From NCBI RefSeq assembly GCF_001050135.1, contig NZ_CP012040.1, positions 5,969,001 to 6,033,000 on the forward strand: a DNA stretch of 64,000 nucleotides, read 5' to 3'. The stretch's first letter is position 1, and each line of letters begins with the position of its first letter. The notes under the pieces are model-generated. The model saw only the letters and a list, made by a program, of their open reading frames with translations. It did not search any database and had not been told where the DNA came from. Positions 25,813 to 35,408 of this stretch are shown here, one piece after another. Origin of the DNA: Cyclobacterium amurskyense (GTDB taxonomy: Bacteria > Bacteroidota > Bacteroidia > Cytophagales > Cyclobacteriaceae). The position numbers and the translations under genes are program-made.

Positions 25813-26787
25813 ATGGCAAGAGTACTCACAGGTATACAAAGTTCAGGGAAACCGCATTTAGGGAATATATTGGGTGCAATAAAACCAGCCATAACCTTGA
25901 CTAAAAATGAAGACAATGAGTCTTTCATTTTTATTGCGGATTTCCACTCCCTTACAACGATTAAAGATCCTGTAGAAAGGATTAACAATGTCAACGCCGT
26001 GGCAGCAGCATGGCTCGCTTTTGGACTTGACATCAATAGGTCTGTATTTTACCGACAGTCAAGAATTCCCCAAGTAACGGAGTTAACCTGGTACCTGAGT
26101 TGCTTTACTCCTTATCCCATGTTGGCCAATGCCCATAGTTTTAAGGACAAATCTGATCGATTAGCAGATGTGAATGCAGGGCTATTTACTTATCCTGTTT
26201 TGATGGCTGCAGATATACTTTTGTATGGAGCGGACATTGTGCCTGTTGGCAAAGATCAATTGCAACATTTAGAGATTTCCAGGGACATTGCCAGCACCTT
26301 TAACCATCGCATTGGAGAAGAGTTGCTCAAAATACCGGAGGCTAGAATCAGTAATGATGTAATGATTATCCCTGGCACTGATGGTCAAAAAATGAGCAAA
26401 TCCTACAACAACTATATTGACATCTTCTTACCTGAAAAGCAACTAAAGAAAAATGTCAACACCATAATTACCGACAGCACTCCATTAGAAGAGCCTAAGG
26501 ATCCCGATGTTTGTAATGTTTACAAGCTGTATAAACTAATCGCAGATGAAGACCAAACTTTGGCTTTGAGAGAAAAATACCTTGCGGGAAATTTTGGCTA
26601 TGGTCACGCTAAAAAGGAGTTACTTGGGTTAATTCTGGATACCTATAAAAATGAAAGAGAGCAATATGCTTACTTCTTGAATAACCTCCCTGATCTGGAA
26701 TCAAAATTAATGGCCGGGGAAGAGAAAGCGAGAGAGGAAGCAGACAAACTTTTAGCCATCCTAAGAAAACGACTTGGTTTCGGTTAA
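25813..26787 (+). CDS. trpS: Tryptophanyl-tRNA synthetase
   Basis: The 324-residue protein is a class I aminoacyl-tRNA synthetase of the bacterial TrpRS type. The HIGH-equivalent is PHLGN (residues 14-18) within TGIQSSGKPHLGNILGAI, and KMSKS lies near residue 194 in GTDGQKMSKSYNN. GKDQLQHLEISRDIA is the characteristic central helix. The length is normal. It is divergent from the DUF1573 gene and is followed by a strong terminator, so it forms a single-gene unit. Confidence 0.96.
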   Translation: MARVLTGIQSSGKPHLGNILGAIKPAITLTKNEDNESFIFIADFHSLTTIKDPVERINNVNAVAAAWLAFGLDINRSVFYRQSRIPQVTELTWYLSCFTPYPMLANAHSFKDKSDRLADVNAGLFTYPVLMAADILLYGADIVPVGKDQLQHLEISRDIASTFNHRIGEELLKIPEARISNDVMIIPGTDGQKMSKSYNNYIDIFLPEKQLKKNVNTIITDSTPLEEPKDPDVCNVYKLYKLIADEDQTLALREKYLAGNFGYGHAKKELLGLILDTYKNEREQYAYFLNNLPDLESKLMAGEEKAREEADKLLAILRKRLGFG

Positions 26788-26840
26788 TTGTAGAATATTA
26801 TTTCTTTTAAAGCCCTCGGCTTTATTGGAAGTTGAAGCAA

Positions 26841-26876
26841 AAAAAATCAGATGCGAATACATCTGATTTTTTTTTG
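26841..26876 (+). terminator. Terminator of trpS
   Basis: AAAATCAGATG and CATCTGATTTT form a stem with a short loop followed by T residues to 26876. A weaker AAAGCC/GGCTTT hairpin precedes it at 26810-26823. Confidence 0.88.
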
Positions 26877-26920
26877 TTTTGAAACCTCAAGTAAGCAATT
26901 TCAATGTCTGATCTTAAGCA

Positions 26921-26956
26921 TAAAAAAATGGTAGTCAATTTAAAACTAACTACCAT
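26921..26956 (-). terminator. Terminator of the 140-residue hypothetical gene
   Basis: ATGGTAGT (26928-26935) pairs with ACTACCAT (26949-26956). In the leftward direction it is followed by seven T residues. It lies about 25 bp after the stop of the 26982-27404 gene. Confidence 0.75.
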
Positions 26957-26981
26957 TAATTAATCGTTCTAAATTTCTTTT

Positions 26982-27404
26982 TTATCTCGATCTCCAAAGG
27001 TCTTTCAACGACCTCCCGTTGATCACCATTACAAACCTGGTTGGGTTTGGCACCAAAACAATTCTAACATCCTGACCATCAAATTGCTCAGATTCAATAG
27101 GCACCCCTTCCCTACCCTGAACATCATAAGTCACCACACCTCTGGAATCTGGAAGCATCGGAATGTATTTGTTGGCTAAATAGGCAGAAGGAAGTAGGAC
27201 ATCATTGTCTGACACTAAAGTGGCATAAATATCTTCCAACTTACTTTCTAATACATCACCATACTCCTCATTCAGATCATCCTCAAGGTCATGCAATTCC
27301 TCTTCAATGTCATCATAATTTGGGTCTGCATAAGTTATTTCGCTCAACTTAATCCTCAACTTCACGATCTTGGAGAGCTCCACATCTAATTTTTCAAAAT
27401 CCAT
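26982..27404 (-). CDS. Conserved hypothetical acidic protein
   Basis: The 140-residue protein has no signal peptide or membrane helix. The N-terminal half (residues 1-65) is a strongly acidic, predicted helical pair (EELHDLEDDLNEEYGDVLES). The C-terminal half is mixed strand and turn, with PDSRGVVTYDVQGREG and VRIVLVPNPTRFVMVING. I do not recognise a domain; it looks like a cytoplasmic protein kept in Cytophagales. It is a single-gene unit, convergent with trpS and divergent from the phosphohexomutase. Confidence 0.7.
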   Translation of the reverse strand: MDFEKLDVELSKIVKLRIKLSEITYADPNYDDIEEELHDLEDDLNEEYGDVLESKLEDIYATLVSDNDVLLPSAYLANKYIPMLPDSRGVVTYDVQGREGVPIESEQFDGQDVRIVLVPNPTRFVMVINGRSLKDLWRSR

Positions 27405-27603
27405 ATACGCTATTACTATTATTTTTTTCTATACATGAAGGTAAATAATATGAATCCATATTCCAACTTAGAATTATTAAAAGTACCTAGGTCTTGTTAT
27501 AATTTTGAGCCATTTAAAATTCTAAAGACTCAGTAAGGCTAAATCCATATAAATGCTTATATTTTGGACATAATTCTCAAACCAATAAAAATTTTTTTTT
27601 AAA

Positions 27604-29331
27604 ATGACAGATGCATCCATAATCAACAAGGCGCAAGCGTGGCTTAGTAGTAACATCGACGAAAAGAGTAAACTAGAGATAAAGGCCTTGCTGGACGCTC
27701 CGGACGATACTGAACTTATCGATTCTTTTTATAAAGACTTAGAATTTGGAACAGGTGGCCTGAGAGGCCTAATGGGCGTTGGTTCCAACCGAATTAACGT
27801 ATATACTATAGGTATGGCTACCCAGGGTTTAGCTAATTACCTAAAACTTAGTTTTCCAGGTGAAGACATTAGTCTTGCTATCACTCACGATTCACGTATC
27901 AATAACACCTTATTTGCGGAGACTACTGCCAATGTACTTACTGCCAATGGCATAAAGGTGAAGTACTTTAAAGAAATGCGTCCCACTCCAATGTTGTCCT
28001 TCGCTATCAGGCATTATGGTTGTAAAAGTGGTGTAATGGTAACCGCCTCACACAACCCTAAAGAATACAATGGCTACAAAGTCTATTGGGACGATGGAGG
28101 ACAAGTGGTTGCTCCGCATGACAAAAACATCATCACTGAGGTTTTAAAAATTAAGTCTATCGATGATGTAAATTGGAACAAAAACGATGCCTTGAAAGAA
28201 TATATTGAGGAGGACTTTGATCTTATTTACCTTAATGAGGTAGAAAAATTAAGTATGTCACCTCAAACTAATTTGGTGGAAAAAGACATGACAATTGTAT
28301 TCTCCCCAATCCATGGCGCTTCAGGAAAAATGGTTCCTGCAGCTTTAAACGTCTTTGGTTTTGAGAACATACATGTTGTAAAGGAGCAAATAGAGCCGGA
28401 CGGCAATTTCCCTACAGTCAAATACCCTAACCCTGAAGAGACCGAGGCTCTTGACCTTTCTATAAAGCTGGCAAAAGAAGTAAACGCAGAGCTTGTTCTT
28501 GCGTGTGATCCTGATGGAGACAGGTATGCCGCAGTCGTCAAAAACGAAAAAAACGAATACGAATTACTTAATGGTAACCAAACAGGGGCCCTTATTATTT
28601 ATTACTTGCTCAGCATGTACAGAGAGCAAGGCAGACTTACCGGAAAACAATTCACTGTTAGTACTATTGTAACCACGGGGCTTCTTGGTGAGATTAGCAA
28701 AGGTTTCGATGTTCCCTATTATGATGTACTTACAGGCTTTAAAAATATTGCTGCTGTAATCCTTGCCAACGAAGGTAAAAAGGAATTTATAGCCGGTGGT
28801 GAAGAGAGTTACGGATTCTTGGTTGGTGATTTTGTTAGAGACAAAGATGGAGTATCTGCCTGTGCAATTGTCGCTGAGATAATGGCCTATTACAAGCAAA
28901 AAGGCATGTCAATTATTGATGTTCTGGCTGAGATATACATGTCCTACGGTTTTTATAAAGAATCCCTAATCTCCATCACCAAGAAAGGTAAAGATGGTGC
29001 TGAGCAAATTCAGCAATTGATGAAAGGTTTTAGAACCAATAAGCCTACATCAATTAATGGTATTGCGGTTAGTAAAATAGTGGATGTTCAGGAAAGTAAA
29101 GTTTATGACATGAAGGCTGGTACAGCATCAGTTCTGGATCTGGAAAAATCAAATGTTATACAATTTTACCTCGAAGATGGAAGTAAAATCTCCGCTAGAC
29201 CATCCGGCACAGAGCCAAAAATCAAATATTATATTTCAGTGAATGAAAAGCTGCCAAATAGAGAAGCTTACCGGGCAACTGAAGCTTCTTTGGATGCAAA
29301 AATTAATGCTTTGAAGAAATTCTTCGAATAG
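27604..29331 (+). CDS. Phospho-sugar mutase (phosphoglucomutase/phosphomannomutase family)
   Basis: The 575-residue protein belongs to the alpha-D-phosphohexomutases. The phosphoserine loop is VMVTASHNPKEYNGYKVYW (serine near residue 147). The metal-binding loop is DPDGDR. The sugar-binding loop is GGEESYGF, and the C-terminal phosphate-binding loop is RPSGTEPKIKYY. The length and N-terminal GTGGLRGLMG fit the long PGM/PMM-type form. It interconverts hexose 1- and 6-phosphates for central metabolism and cell-wall sugar supply. Which hexose it prefers cannot be told. Confidence 0.93.
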   Translation: MTDASIINKAQAWLSSNIDEKSKLEIKALLDAPDDTELIDSFYKDLEFGTGGLRGLMGVGSNRINVYTIGMATQGLANYLKLSFPGEDISLAITHDSRINNTLFAETTANVLTANGIKVKYFKEMRPTPMLSFAIRHYGCKSGVMVTASHNPKEYNGYKVYWDDGGQVVAPHDKNIITEVLKIKSIDDVNWNKNDALKEYIEEDFDLIYLNEVEKLSMSPQTNLVEKDMTIVFSPIHGASGKMVPAALNVFGFENIHVVKEQIEPDGNFPTVKYPNPEETEALDLSIKLAKEVNAELVLACDPDGDRYAAVVKNEKNEYELLNGNQTGALIIYYLLSMYREQGRLTGKQFTVSTIVTTGLLGEISKGFDVPYYDVLTGFKNIAAVILANEGKKEFIAGGEESYGFLVGDFVRDKDGVSACAIVAEIMAYYKQKGMSIIDVLAEIYMSYGFYKESLISITKKGKDGAEQIQQLMKGFRTNKPTSINGIAVSKIVDVQESKVYDMKAGTASVLDLEKSNVIQFYLEDGSKISARPSGTEPKIKYYISVNEKLPNREAYRATEASLDAKINALKKFFE

Positions 29332-29343
29332 AAAAACAACAGA

Positions 29344-29374
29344 TATGCCGGCTTTTGAGCCGGTATTTTTTTTT
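29344..29374 (+). terminator. Terminator of the phospho-sugar mutase gene
   Basis: ATGCCGGC and GCCGGTAT form a stem with a TTTTGA loop followed by a run of T. It lies 13 bp after the stop. Confidence 0.88.
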
Positions 29375-29478
29375 ACTTCTACTTACAAAATAAGTTTCCC
29401 CGAATACAATCGAAAAGAGACTTACCCATCAAACTGACAGGCTAAACTCTACAACCCTTCTGCTTCAGGCGATAAATC

Positions 29479-29649
29479 CTACTCTTGTTTCTTTTTGGCA
29501 TAAACTCCGAAAAGGTAGGAAAATATCACAATCCCTCCTGATATAGTAGGAATGTAAGGGTGGTAAATGACTCTAAAAAAATAAAGTATGTATACTATAG
29601 CGGCTATAAGCCCTATAATAGACACCGCTATCTGAAGGTTCTTCAACAT
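29479..29649 (-). CDS. Small two-helix membrane protein (56 residues)
   Basis: An ATG at 29649 opens a 56-codon frame ending in TAG at 29479-29481. The product has two hydrophobic helices (LQIAVSIIGLIAAIVYILYF and YIPTISGGIVIFSYLFGVYA) and a basic tail (KKKQE). It begins 2 bp after the DUF2141 stop, which fits the third gene of a menE-DUF2141 operon. No family is recognised. Gene density, start context and the clean helix pattern make it likely to be real. Confidence 0.65.
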   Translation of the reverse strand: MLKNLQIAVSIIGLIAAIVYILYFFRVIYHPYIPTISGGIVIFSYLFGVYAKKKQE

Positions 29650-29651
29650 AA

Positions 29652-30080
29652 TTATTTTAATATAAAACTTATGGTATGGCTACCTTCTGGCAGCTCGAAT
29701 GATGCACTTTCAAAAGAGGGGGCAGAAAATGTACCTCTGGCATTATTAGAAAAGCCATAAGCATCTTTAGGTATTCCCAGCAGGGTTTTGCGCATTTCAC
29801 CATCTTCATTTCCATCATGAAACGCGGCTACTGCATAGGTTCCTTTATCCAGGTTACTAAATTTGAATATTGCTTTCCCATTTTCAACTCTTGCTGAAGC
29901 ACTTAAAACCGCTTCATCAGACTGATCTGGAAAACCTTTCTCACCTTTAAAAAGCAAAAGCTGAACAAGACCTTTAGCCTCACTTTGCAGGTCAATTTTA
30001 ATGGTAATTTGTGAACCTGTACCTTGGGTTGTCAAGGCCATCAAAACAGATACAAGAATTATTACAGCTTGGTTAATCAT
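29652..30080 (-). CDS. DUF2141 secreted protein
   Basis: The 142-residue protein has a short signal peptide and the DUF2141 beta-sandwich. It shows VQLLLFKGEKGFPDQ, the FSNLDKGTYAVAAFHDGNEDGEM segment typical of the family, and GFSNNARGTFSAPSFESASF at the end. HDGNEDG looks like a calcium-type loop. Its start overlaps the menE stop as ATGA. DUF2141 proteins are exported with unknown role, so the coupling to menaquinone synthesis is probably incidental. Confidence 0.9.
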   Translation of the reverse strand: MINQAVIILVSVLMALTTQGTGSQITIKIDLQSEAKGLVQLLLFKGEKGFPDQSDEAVLSASARVENGKAIFKFSNLDKGTYAVAAFHDGNEDGEMRKTLLGIPKDAYGFSNNARGTFSAPSFESASFELPEGSHTISFILK

Positions 30081-31138
30081 TTTGCTAAAGTACGCAATTG
30101 ATCTATTTTTCCTGAAGGAGTTACCTTGAATTTAGGAATAAATAAGATTTGTTTGGGACTGTGATACTTGGGAAGGATTGACCTGGCTTTCTTAAGAAAG
30201 GTCACCGCATTACTATTATTTCCTACCCCCTCAACAACCAAAATAAGTGCCTGCCCCAAGCTTTCATCGGCGGTTCCAGTTAGGAAGAATAATTTTCCCG
30301 GAAAATAAACAGACATTAATTCACTCATCTCTTGTGCTATTTCTTCCGGATAAAGCTTTACACCACCTGAATTCACTACATGGTCCGACCTTCCTTTCCA
30401 AATAAAAGTTGTGTCACTTTGTAAACTTACAACATCGTTGGTTTGCAACCAGATAGAACCTCCCATAGCTGCATGGATGGACAATCTATTTTGCTCGTCT
30501 ACTTTTAATTTTACACCTGGTAGCGCTTTGTACTTTAGGTCTCCTTTTTCTTTTAGATTGGCAAGGGCAATATGAGAAACAGTCTCTGTCATCCCGTAGG
30601 TTTGAAAAACTTTCCCTGGCAAACAAGCAACTTTCTCCCTTAATTGAGGCGAAATGGAGGCCCCTCCAATGATAATATTATGAATCTGTTCTAAAGCTCT
30701 TTTTCCACTCGCAGAACTCATCATTTTTTCTACTTGCAAAGGCACAAAAGCGACAAAATCAATAACCTCGTTTTTCAAATCCTTTAGAGGGTTGGATTCT
30801 GGGGGTATCACTCTTAAACAAGCCCCCCATTCCATGGCTCTTACAAGCATCATTTTACCTGCTACCTTGGAAGTGTCCAGACAACAAAGCATGCTACATC
30901 CTTCTTTTAAATCAAAAAACAGCTTGGTCGCCTTTGCACTTTCAATTAGCTGGGTACGAGACACCGTTATATTCTTAGGAGGACCGGTAGACCCTGATGT
31001 TTGTAATGTAAAATCATTTTTACCATTTAACCAATCAAAACAAAAACCAAATGCTTCTTCATAAATCGGAGAAAGTTGACTTTTGTCTCCCTTTAAAATT
31101 TGGTTAAAGGTGAAAGATGAAGTTCCGAATGTTATCAT
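30077..31138 (-). CDS. menE: O-succinylbenzoate--CoA ligase-like AMP-binding enzyme
   Basis: I chose the ATG at 31138 (MITFGTSSFTFNQ); a TTG at 31180 would add 14 residues. The protein of about 353 residues is a short ANL-superfamily ligase. The P-loop is LQTSGSTGPPKN, the adenylate motif is FQTYGMTETVSH, and the hinge is WKGRSDHVVNSGGVKLYPEEI. The small size and the divergent menB gene, whose start lies just over 100 bp away, identify it as MenE, which activates o-succinylbenzoate in menaquinone synthesis. The last lysine of the C-terminal domain lies in TPSGKIDQLRTL. Confidence 0.88.
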   Translation of the reverse strand: MITFGTSSFTFNQILKGDKSQLSPIYEEAFGFCFDWLNGKNDFTLQTSGSTGPPKNITVSRTQLIESAKATKLFFDLKEGCSMLCCLDTSKVAGKMMLVRAMEWGACLRVIPPESNPLKDLKNEVIDFVAFVPLQVEKMMSSASGKRALEQIHNIIIGGASISPQLREKVACLPGKVFQTYGMTETVSHIALANLKEKGDLKYKALPGVKLKVDEQNRLSIHAAMGGSIWLQTNDVVSLQSDTTFIWKGRSDHVVNSGGVKLYPEEIAQEMSELMSVYFPGKLFFLTGTADESLGQALILVVEGVGNNSNAVTFLKKARSILPKYHSPKQILFIPKFKVTPSGKIDQLRTLAK

Positions 31139-31251
31139 AGGTCTTTTGCTATACAAAATAAATAAATTATCCACTGTCAAGCATAATCGGAAGCCTTAAT
31201 TTTACAAAATTAAAATTGCCTGTTATCTTGCAGTAAAAAATTAGCCTGGAA

Positions 31252-32088
31252 ATGATCAATTGGAAAACAGTTAAAGAATACAAGGACATTACTTATAAGA
31301 AATGTGATGGTGTAGCGAGGATTGCATTCAACAGACCAGATATAAGAAATGCCTTCCGTCCTCAAACTACAAGTGAACTTTATGATGCATTTTTAGATGC
31401 TCGTGAGGATGTTAATATTGGAGTTGTCTTATTGTCTGCTGAAGGCCCTTCCTCTAAAGACGGGGTTTATTCCTTTTGTAGCGGTGGGGATCAAAAAGCC
31501 AGAGGACATCAAGGTTATGTTGGTGAAGATGGTATGCACCGACTAAATATCCTTGAAGTACAACGACTCATACGGTTTATGCCAAAGGTGGTCATTGCTG
31601 TGGTCCCCGGATGGGCTGTAGGTGGTGGACATAGTCTACATGTCATTTGCGATCTTACTTTAGCAAGTAAGGAACATGCCATTTTTAAACAGACTGATGC
31701 TGATGTGACAAGTTTTGATGGTGGTTATGGTTCTGCCTATCTCGCCAAAATGGTTGGCCAGAAAAAAGCCAGGGAAATTTTCTTCCTAGGCCGAAATTAT
31801 TCTGCTCAAGAAGCCTTTGAAATGGGAATGGTCAATGCTGTTGTACCCCATGATGAATTAGAAGACACTGCCTTCGAATGGGCACAGGAGATATTAGAAA
31901 AATCACCTACATCTATAAAAATGCTAAAATTTGCCTTTAACCTAACGGATGATGGCATGGTGGGGCAGCAGGTATTTGCAGGAGAAGCCACCCGACTTGC
32001 CTACATGACTGAAGAGGCAAAAGAAGGAAGAGATGCGTTTCTTCAAAAACGCAAGCCAAATTTCAAACACATTAAATGGATCCCTTAA
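31252..32088 (+). CDS. menB: 1,4-dihydroxy-2-naphthoyl-CoA synthase
   Basis: The 278-residue protein is a crotonase-fold enzyme with the MenB signature. ARIAFNRPDIRNAFRPQT is at the N-terminus, FCSGGDQKARGHQGY forms the oxyanion region, and GWAVGGGHSLHVICDLTLA follows. KQTDADVTSFDGGYGSAYL carries the catalytic aspartate region. It cyclises o-succinylbenzoyl-CoA. It is divergent from menE with an intergenic region just over 100 bp long, so the pair probably shares regulation. Confidence 0.95.
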   Translation: MINWKTVKEYKDITYKKCDGVARIAFNRPDIRNAFRPQTTSELYDAFLDAREDVNIGVVLLSAEGPSSKDGVYSFCSGGDQKARGHQGYVGEDGMHRLNILEVQRLIRFMPKVVIAVVPGWAVGGGHSLHVICDLTLASKEHAIFKQTDADVTSFDGGYGSAYLAKMVGQKKAREIFFLGRNYSAQEAFEMGMVNAVVPHDELEDTAFEWAQEILEKSPTSIKMLKFAFNLTDDGMVGQQVFAGEATRLAYMTEEAKEGRDAFLQKRKPNFKHIKWIP

Positions 32089-32257
32089 ACAGGTATTAAA
32101 ATGGCGATACTTTATTTCACATGCTAGTTTGGATTTCTTATTTTAGATGGAAAAAAGTCTAATTTGGTAGAGTACCGGAGAATTGGCTTTCCTTGTTTTT
32201 CGTTTTAGGTCCATTAATTTTTAAAGGATTTAGAGGGGTTGGCTTGTTAATAAGCAT

Positions 32258-32297
32258 AAAAAAGCCCAAGACAACATTTCGTTAGCTTGGGCTTTTT
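32258..32297 (+). terminator. Terminator of menB
   Basis: AAAAAAGCCCAAG and CTTGGGCTTTTT form a stem with a 15-nt loop, followed by T residues. It lies about 170 bp after the menB stop. Confidence 0.82.
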
Positions 32298-32442
32298 AAT
32301 TTAACTCCCTCACAGTGATAATATCTGAATTGACTTTTTATGACTTTAGTCATAGTTTAGATTGATCTGACACATTGGTTAATCAACTAGTTCTGAGTAT
32401 TTTTATGCAATAGCAAATGGAACTTAAAAGATATAGAACATT

Positions 32443-34020
32443 ATGGATTTTGATTTAAAAAGGTACGAAATAGAAGTAACCGATATCTTAAGAAATGGTG
32501 AAACAGCTTTATTGTACGAGGCTGCCTTAAGATTAGAAAAAGGATCTGCCATATCCAGTACAGGGGCATTGATGGTTTTTTCAGGAAAAAAAACCGGAAG
32601 GAGTCCAAAAGACAAGAGAATCGTTAGACACCCTGAATCCGAAAAGCACATTGATTGGGGTTCAGTAAATTATGAGATGGATGAGCATACCTTTATGGTA
32701 AATAGGGAGCGGTCCATAGATTTTTTCAACACTAAAGATCACCTCTATGTGGTAGATGCATATGCCGGTTGGGATCCGAAATTCAGAATAAAGGTAAGAA
32801 TCATTTGTACACGTGCATACCATGCACTTTTTATGCAAAACATGCTTATCCTACCTACGGCTGAAGAATTGGAAAATTTCGGAGAACCAGATTATGTTAT
32901 TTTTAATGCCGGAGAGTTCCCTGCCAACCACTTCACTACTGACATGACTTCGAAAACCAGTATAGGGATCAGCCTGGAAAACAAAGAAGTTGTGATCTTG
33001 GGTACTGAATATGCCGGAGAAATGAAAAAAGGTATTTTTTCTATCATGAATTATTTAATGCCTGAAGAAGGTGTTCTGTCCATGCATTGCTCTGCCAATG
33101 TTGGAGAAAGTGGGGATGTCTCTTTACTATTTGGCCTTTCAGGTACTGGAAAAACAACACTAAGTGCTGACCCTAAGAGAAAGCTAATAGGAGATGATGA
33201 ACACTGCTGGCATCAAGACGGCGTTTTCAATATAGAAGGAGGTTGTTATGCCAAAGCCATAGATTTAAGCGAGGAAGCCGAGCCTGATATATTTGGAGCC
33301 ATTCGATATGGAACAGTTTTAGAAAACGTCATTTATGACCCAATTACCAGAGTAGTGGATTATTCTGATACTTCTATAACCCAAAATACCAGGGCTGCCT
33401 ATCCAATTGATTTCATTGAAAACACAAAAATACCTTGTACAGCAGGCCATCCTAAAAACATAATATTTCTGACTTGTGATGCTTTTGGTGTATTGCCTCC
33501 TGTTAGCAAGTTGAGTCCCGAGCAGGCCAGTTACCATTTTATTTCAGGATATACTGCCAAAGTAGCCGGAACAGAAATGGGAGTAAAAGATCCACAAGCA
33601 ACTTTTAGTGCTTGTTTTGGCGCTGCATTTATGATGTGGCACCCAAATAAATATGCTAACTTACTGGCTGACAAAATTAAAAAACACAATGTAAACGCTT
33701 GGCTGATAAATACAGGCTGGAGCGGAGGCTCCTACGGAGTAGGAGCAAGAATTAAATTAAAGTACACACGTGCCATTTTGGATGCAATTCATAATAAAGA
33801 TTTTGACAATGCTACATTTGCCAGTGAAGGGGATTTTAATCTTCAAATCCCGACAAGCTGCAAAGGTGTGCCTAGTGAAATATTAATCCCAGAAAACACC
33901 TGGGAAGACAAAGTTAAGTTTAGTGAAGTAAAAAATAAATTGGTCAACCTCTTTAAGGGAAATTTCAAACAATTTGAAGATCAAGTGGATGAAAACATTT
34001 CCAAAGCAGGTCCCAGGTAA
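32443..34020 (+). CDS. pckA: ATP-dependent phosphoenolpyruvate carboxykinase
   Basis: The 525-residue protein matches the ATP-type PEPCK. The P-loop (kinase-1a) is GLSGTGKTTLSAD near residue 231, kinase-2 is LIGDDEHCW, and the oxaloacetate site is in FSGKKTGRSPKDKRIV. NTGWSGGSYGVGARI is the conserved C-terminal segment. It converts oxaloacetate to PEP for gluconeogenesis. The six-bladed propeller gene follows 7 bp later and may be read through. The 350-bp upstream region has no clear promoter motif. Confidence 0.95.
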   Translation: MDFDLKRYEIEVTDILRNGETALLYEAALRLEKGSAISSTGALMVFSGKKTGRSPKDKRIVRHPESEKHIDWGSVNYEMDEHTFMVNRERSIDFFNTKDHLYVVDAYAGWDPKFRIKVRIICTRAYHALFMQNMLILPTAEELENFGEPDYVIFNAGEFPANHFTTDMTSKTSIGISLENKEVVILGTEYAGEMKKGIFSIMNYLMPEEGVLSMHCSANVGESGDVSLLFGLSGTGKTTLSADPKRKLIGDDEHCWHQDGVFNIEGGCYAKAIDLSEEAEPDIFGAIRYGTVLENVIYDPITRVVDYSDTSITQNTRAAYPIDFIENTKIPCTAGHPKNIIFLTCDAFGVLPPVSKLSPEQASYHFISGYTAKVAGTEMGVKDPQATFSACFGAAFMMWHPNKYANLLADKIKKHNVNAWLINTGWSGGSYGVGARIKLKYTRAILDAIHNKDFDNATFASEGDFNLQIPTSCKGVPSEILIPENTWEDKVKFSEVKNKLVNLFKGNFKQFEDQVDENISKAGPR

Positions 34021-34027
34021 ATAGCAA

Positions 34028-35203
34028 ATGGGAAAAATCAGATTTTACAGTGTTATCATTGGTTTACTAGGAATGCTTCTGGTACAATGCCAAACAAAAG
34101 AAAAAGAAGGGGAAACTAAAAGCACCCCTACTTTTTTAATTGACAACTCTTCCCTCCTGGCATTCGAAGACATTGTCTCTGAAGTTGAATTTATCCCATT
34201 GATGGCGCCAAAGGACACCTTGATAAACCTTTCTTGCAATGTAAGCGAATTGGTGGTTAATGATAAGATTTTCTATGCCAGCAGGTGCTATAAAGACCTT
34301 TCTATTCATACATTTGATCTGGAAGGCAACCACCTTCAGAGCTGGAATAAAAAGGGAGAAGGCCCAGGTGAATATCCGTCATTACACGGCTTGATTGTTG
34401 ATAACAATGAACTATACATAAGCACAGGAAGAGGATCAATATTAAAATATGGCTTACCTGCATTTGAATTTAAGGAAGAAATTCAATTAGGAGATTATAA
34501 TTTCGTTCCTACGGTGTCGTTTATTTCAGCATATAACTGGTTGATTTCTTCTGAACCTCCAGGCAACGAGCGGCAAGAAATTTTTCATGTAGTAAATACA
34601 GAATCCGGGAAGGTGAATTCCCTCCCTATTTTATCCCTGCCCTATAGTGGCGAATTAAACCCTGGAATGTTTGCTAACATGGAAGAGGGTAAACTGTTAA
34701 GTTTTGGCCTTTCAGATACCATATACAGTTATCAGCATGATGCTATCAAACCTTTCGTCATCTTAAATTTTGGAGACAAAAGTATCAGCCCGGATGATTT
34801 TGAATTAGAAGGAGAAGCCTTTGTAGAAAAAACATTACTTTCTCAAAATTATGCCTTTAATACAGGGCAAATTGATTACAGTGAAGGTATAATTAAATTT
34901 ATGGCTTATGGTATTGAAAAAAACCCTCTTTTCGACCAAGCAGACCTTTCTACCTTTCCTTTTTATGATGTGTTTATCTCCCGAAATACCGGAGAACTCA
35001 AAATGACAAAGGCGCTATTAAATATTAGAAACAACAGTTGTTCAGCGGAAGGTTATTTTTACCAAGCCATGCAACAAACAGATTGGCAAAGGGCTTTAGA
35101 CTTAGGCTATTTTGGCAAATATGAAGAAAAACTCCTACAAAGTATTGAGAAATTATCTGATGAGGAAGATCCTATAATTCTGAAATTTAAAGTTGCTTTT
35201 TAG
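34028..35203 (+). CDS. Lipoprotein with a predicted six-bladed beta-propeller
   Basis: The 391-residue protein has a lipoprotein signal peptide with Cys21 (MLLVQCQ). The remainder looks like the six-bladed propeller lipoproteins of Bacteroidetes. FEDIVSEVEFIPLMAPKDTL begins the fold, IHTFDLEGNHLQSWNKKGEGPGEYPS is the characteristic blade motif, and ISRNTGELKM lies near the end. It lies 7 bp after pckA. Function is unknown; members are often linked to surface binding. Confidence 0.85.
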   Translation: MGKIRFYSVIIGLLGMLLVQCQTKEKEGETKSTPTFLIDNSSLLAFEDIVSEVEFIPLMAPKDTLINLSCNVSELVVNDKIFYASRCYKDLSIHTFDLEGNHLQSWNKKGEGPGEYPSLHGLIVDNNELYISTGRGSILKYGLPAFEFKEEIQLGDYNFVPTVSFISAYNWLISSEPPGNERQEIFHVVNTESGKVNSLPILSLPYSGELNPGMFANMEEGKLLSFGLSDTIYSYQHDAIKPFVILNFGDKSISPDDFELEGEAFVEKTLLSQNYAFNTGQIDYSEGIIKFMAYGIEKNPLFDQADLSTFPFYDVFISRNTGELKMTKALLNIRNNSCSAEGYFYQAMQQTDWQRALDLGYFGKYEEKLLQSIEKLSDEEDPIILKFKVAF

Positions 35204-35227
35204 CGGATATCTGTTCAAATTATAAGT

Positions 35228-35274
35228 TAAACCCGAAATATGCAATAGACATTCTATTACATAATCCGGGTTAA
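35228..35274 (-). mobile_element. 41-bp minimal TIR element (copy 4), target duplication TAA
   Basis: The element spans 35231-35271 and consists only of the two ends (ACCCGAAATATGCAATAG and CTATTACATAATCCGGGT) separated by ACATT. TAA flanks both sides. It forms an 18-bp hairpin with three mismatches. It lies 24 bp after the propeller gene stop and could also act as a 3' stem. It is identical to copy 5. Confidence 0.85.
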
Positions 35275-35408
35275 AGAAATAAGCATTGATTCTTCGTGTA
35301 GGAAGATCAATTCATGTGTTTCAATTTAAAGCATTCATTCAATTTCAAAAGAATTGGACATCATTTTACACTATTCAGTAATTAAGCCCATTATAAACCA
35401 TCAGTTAA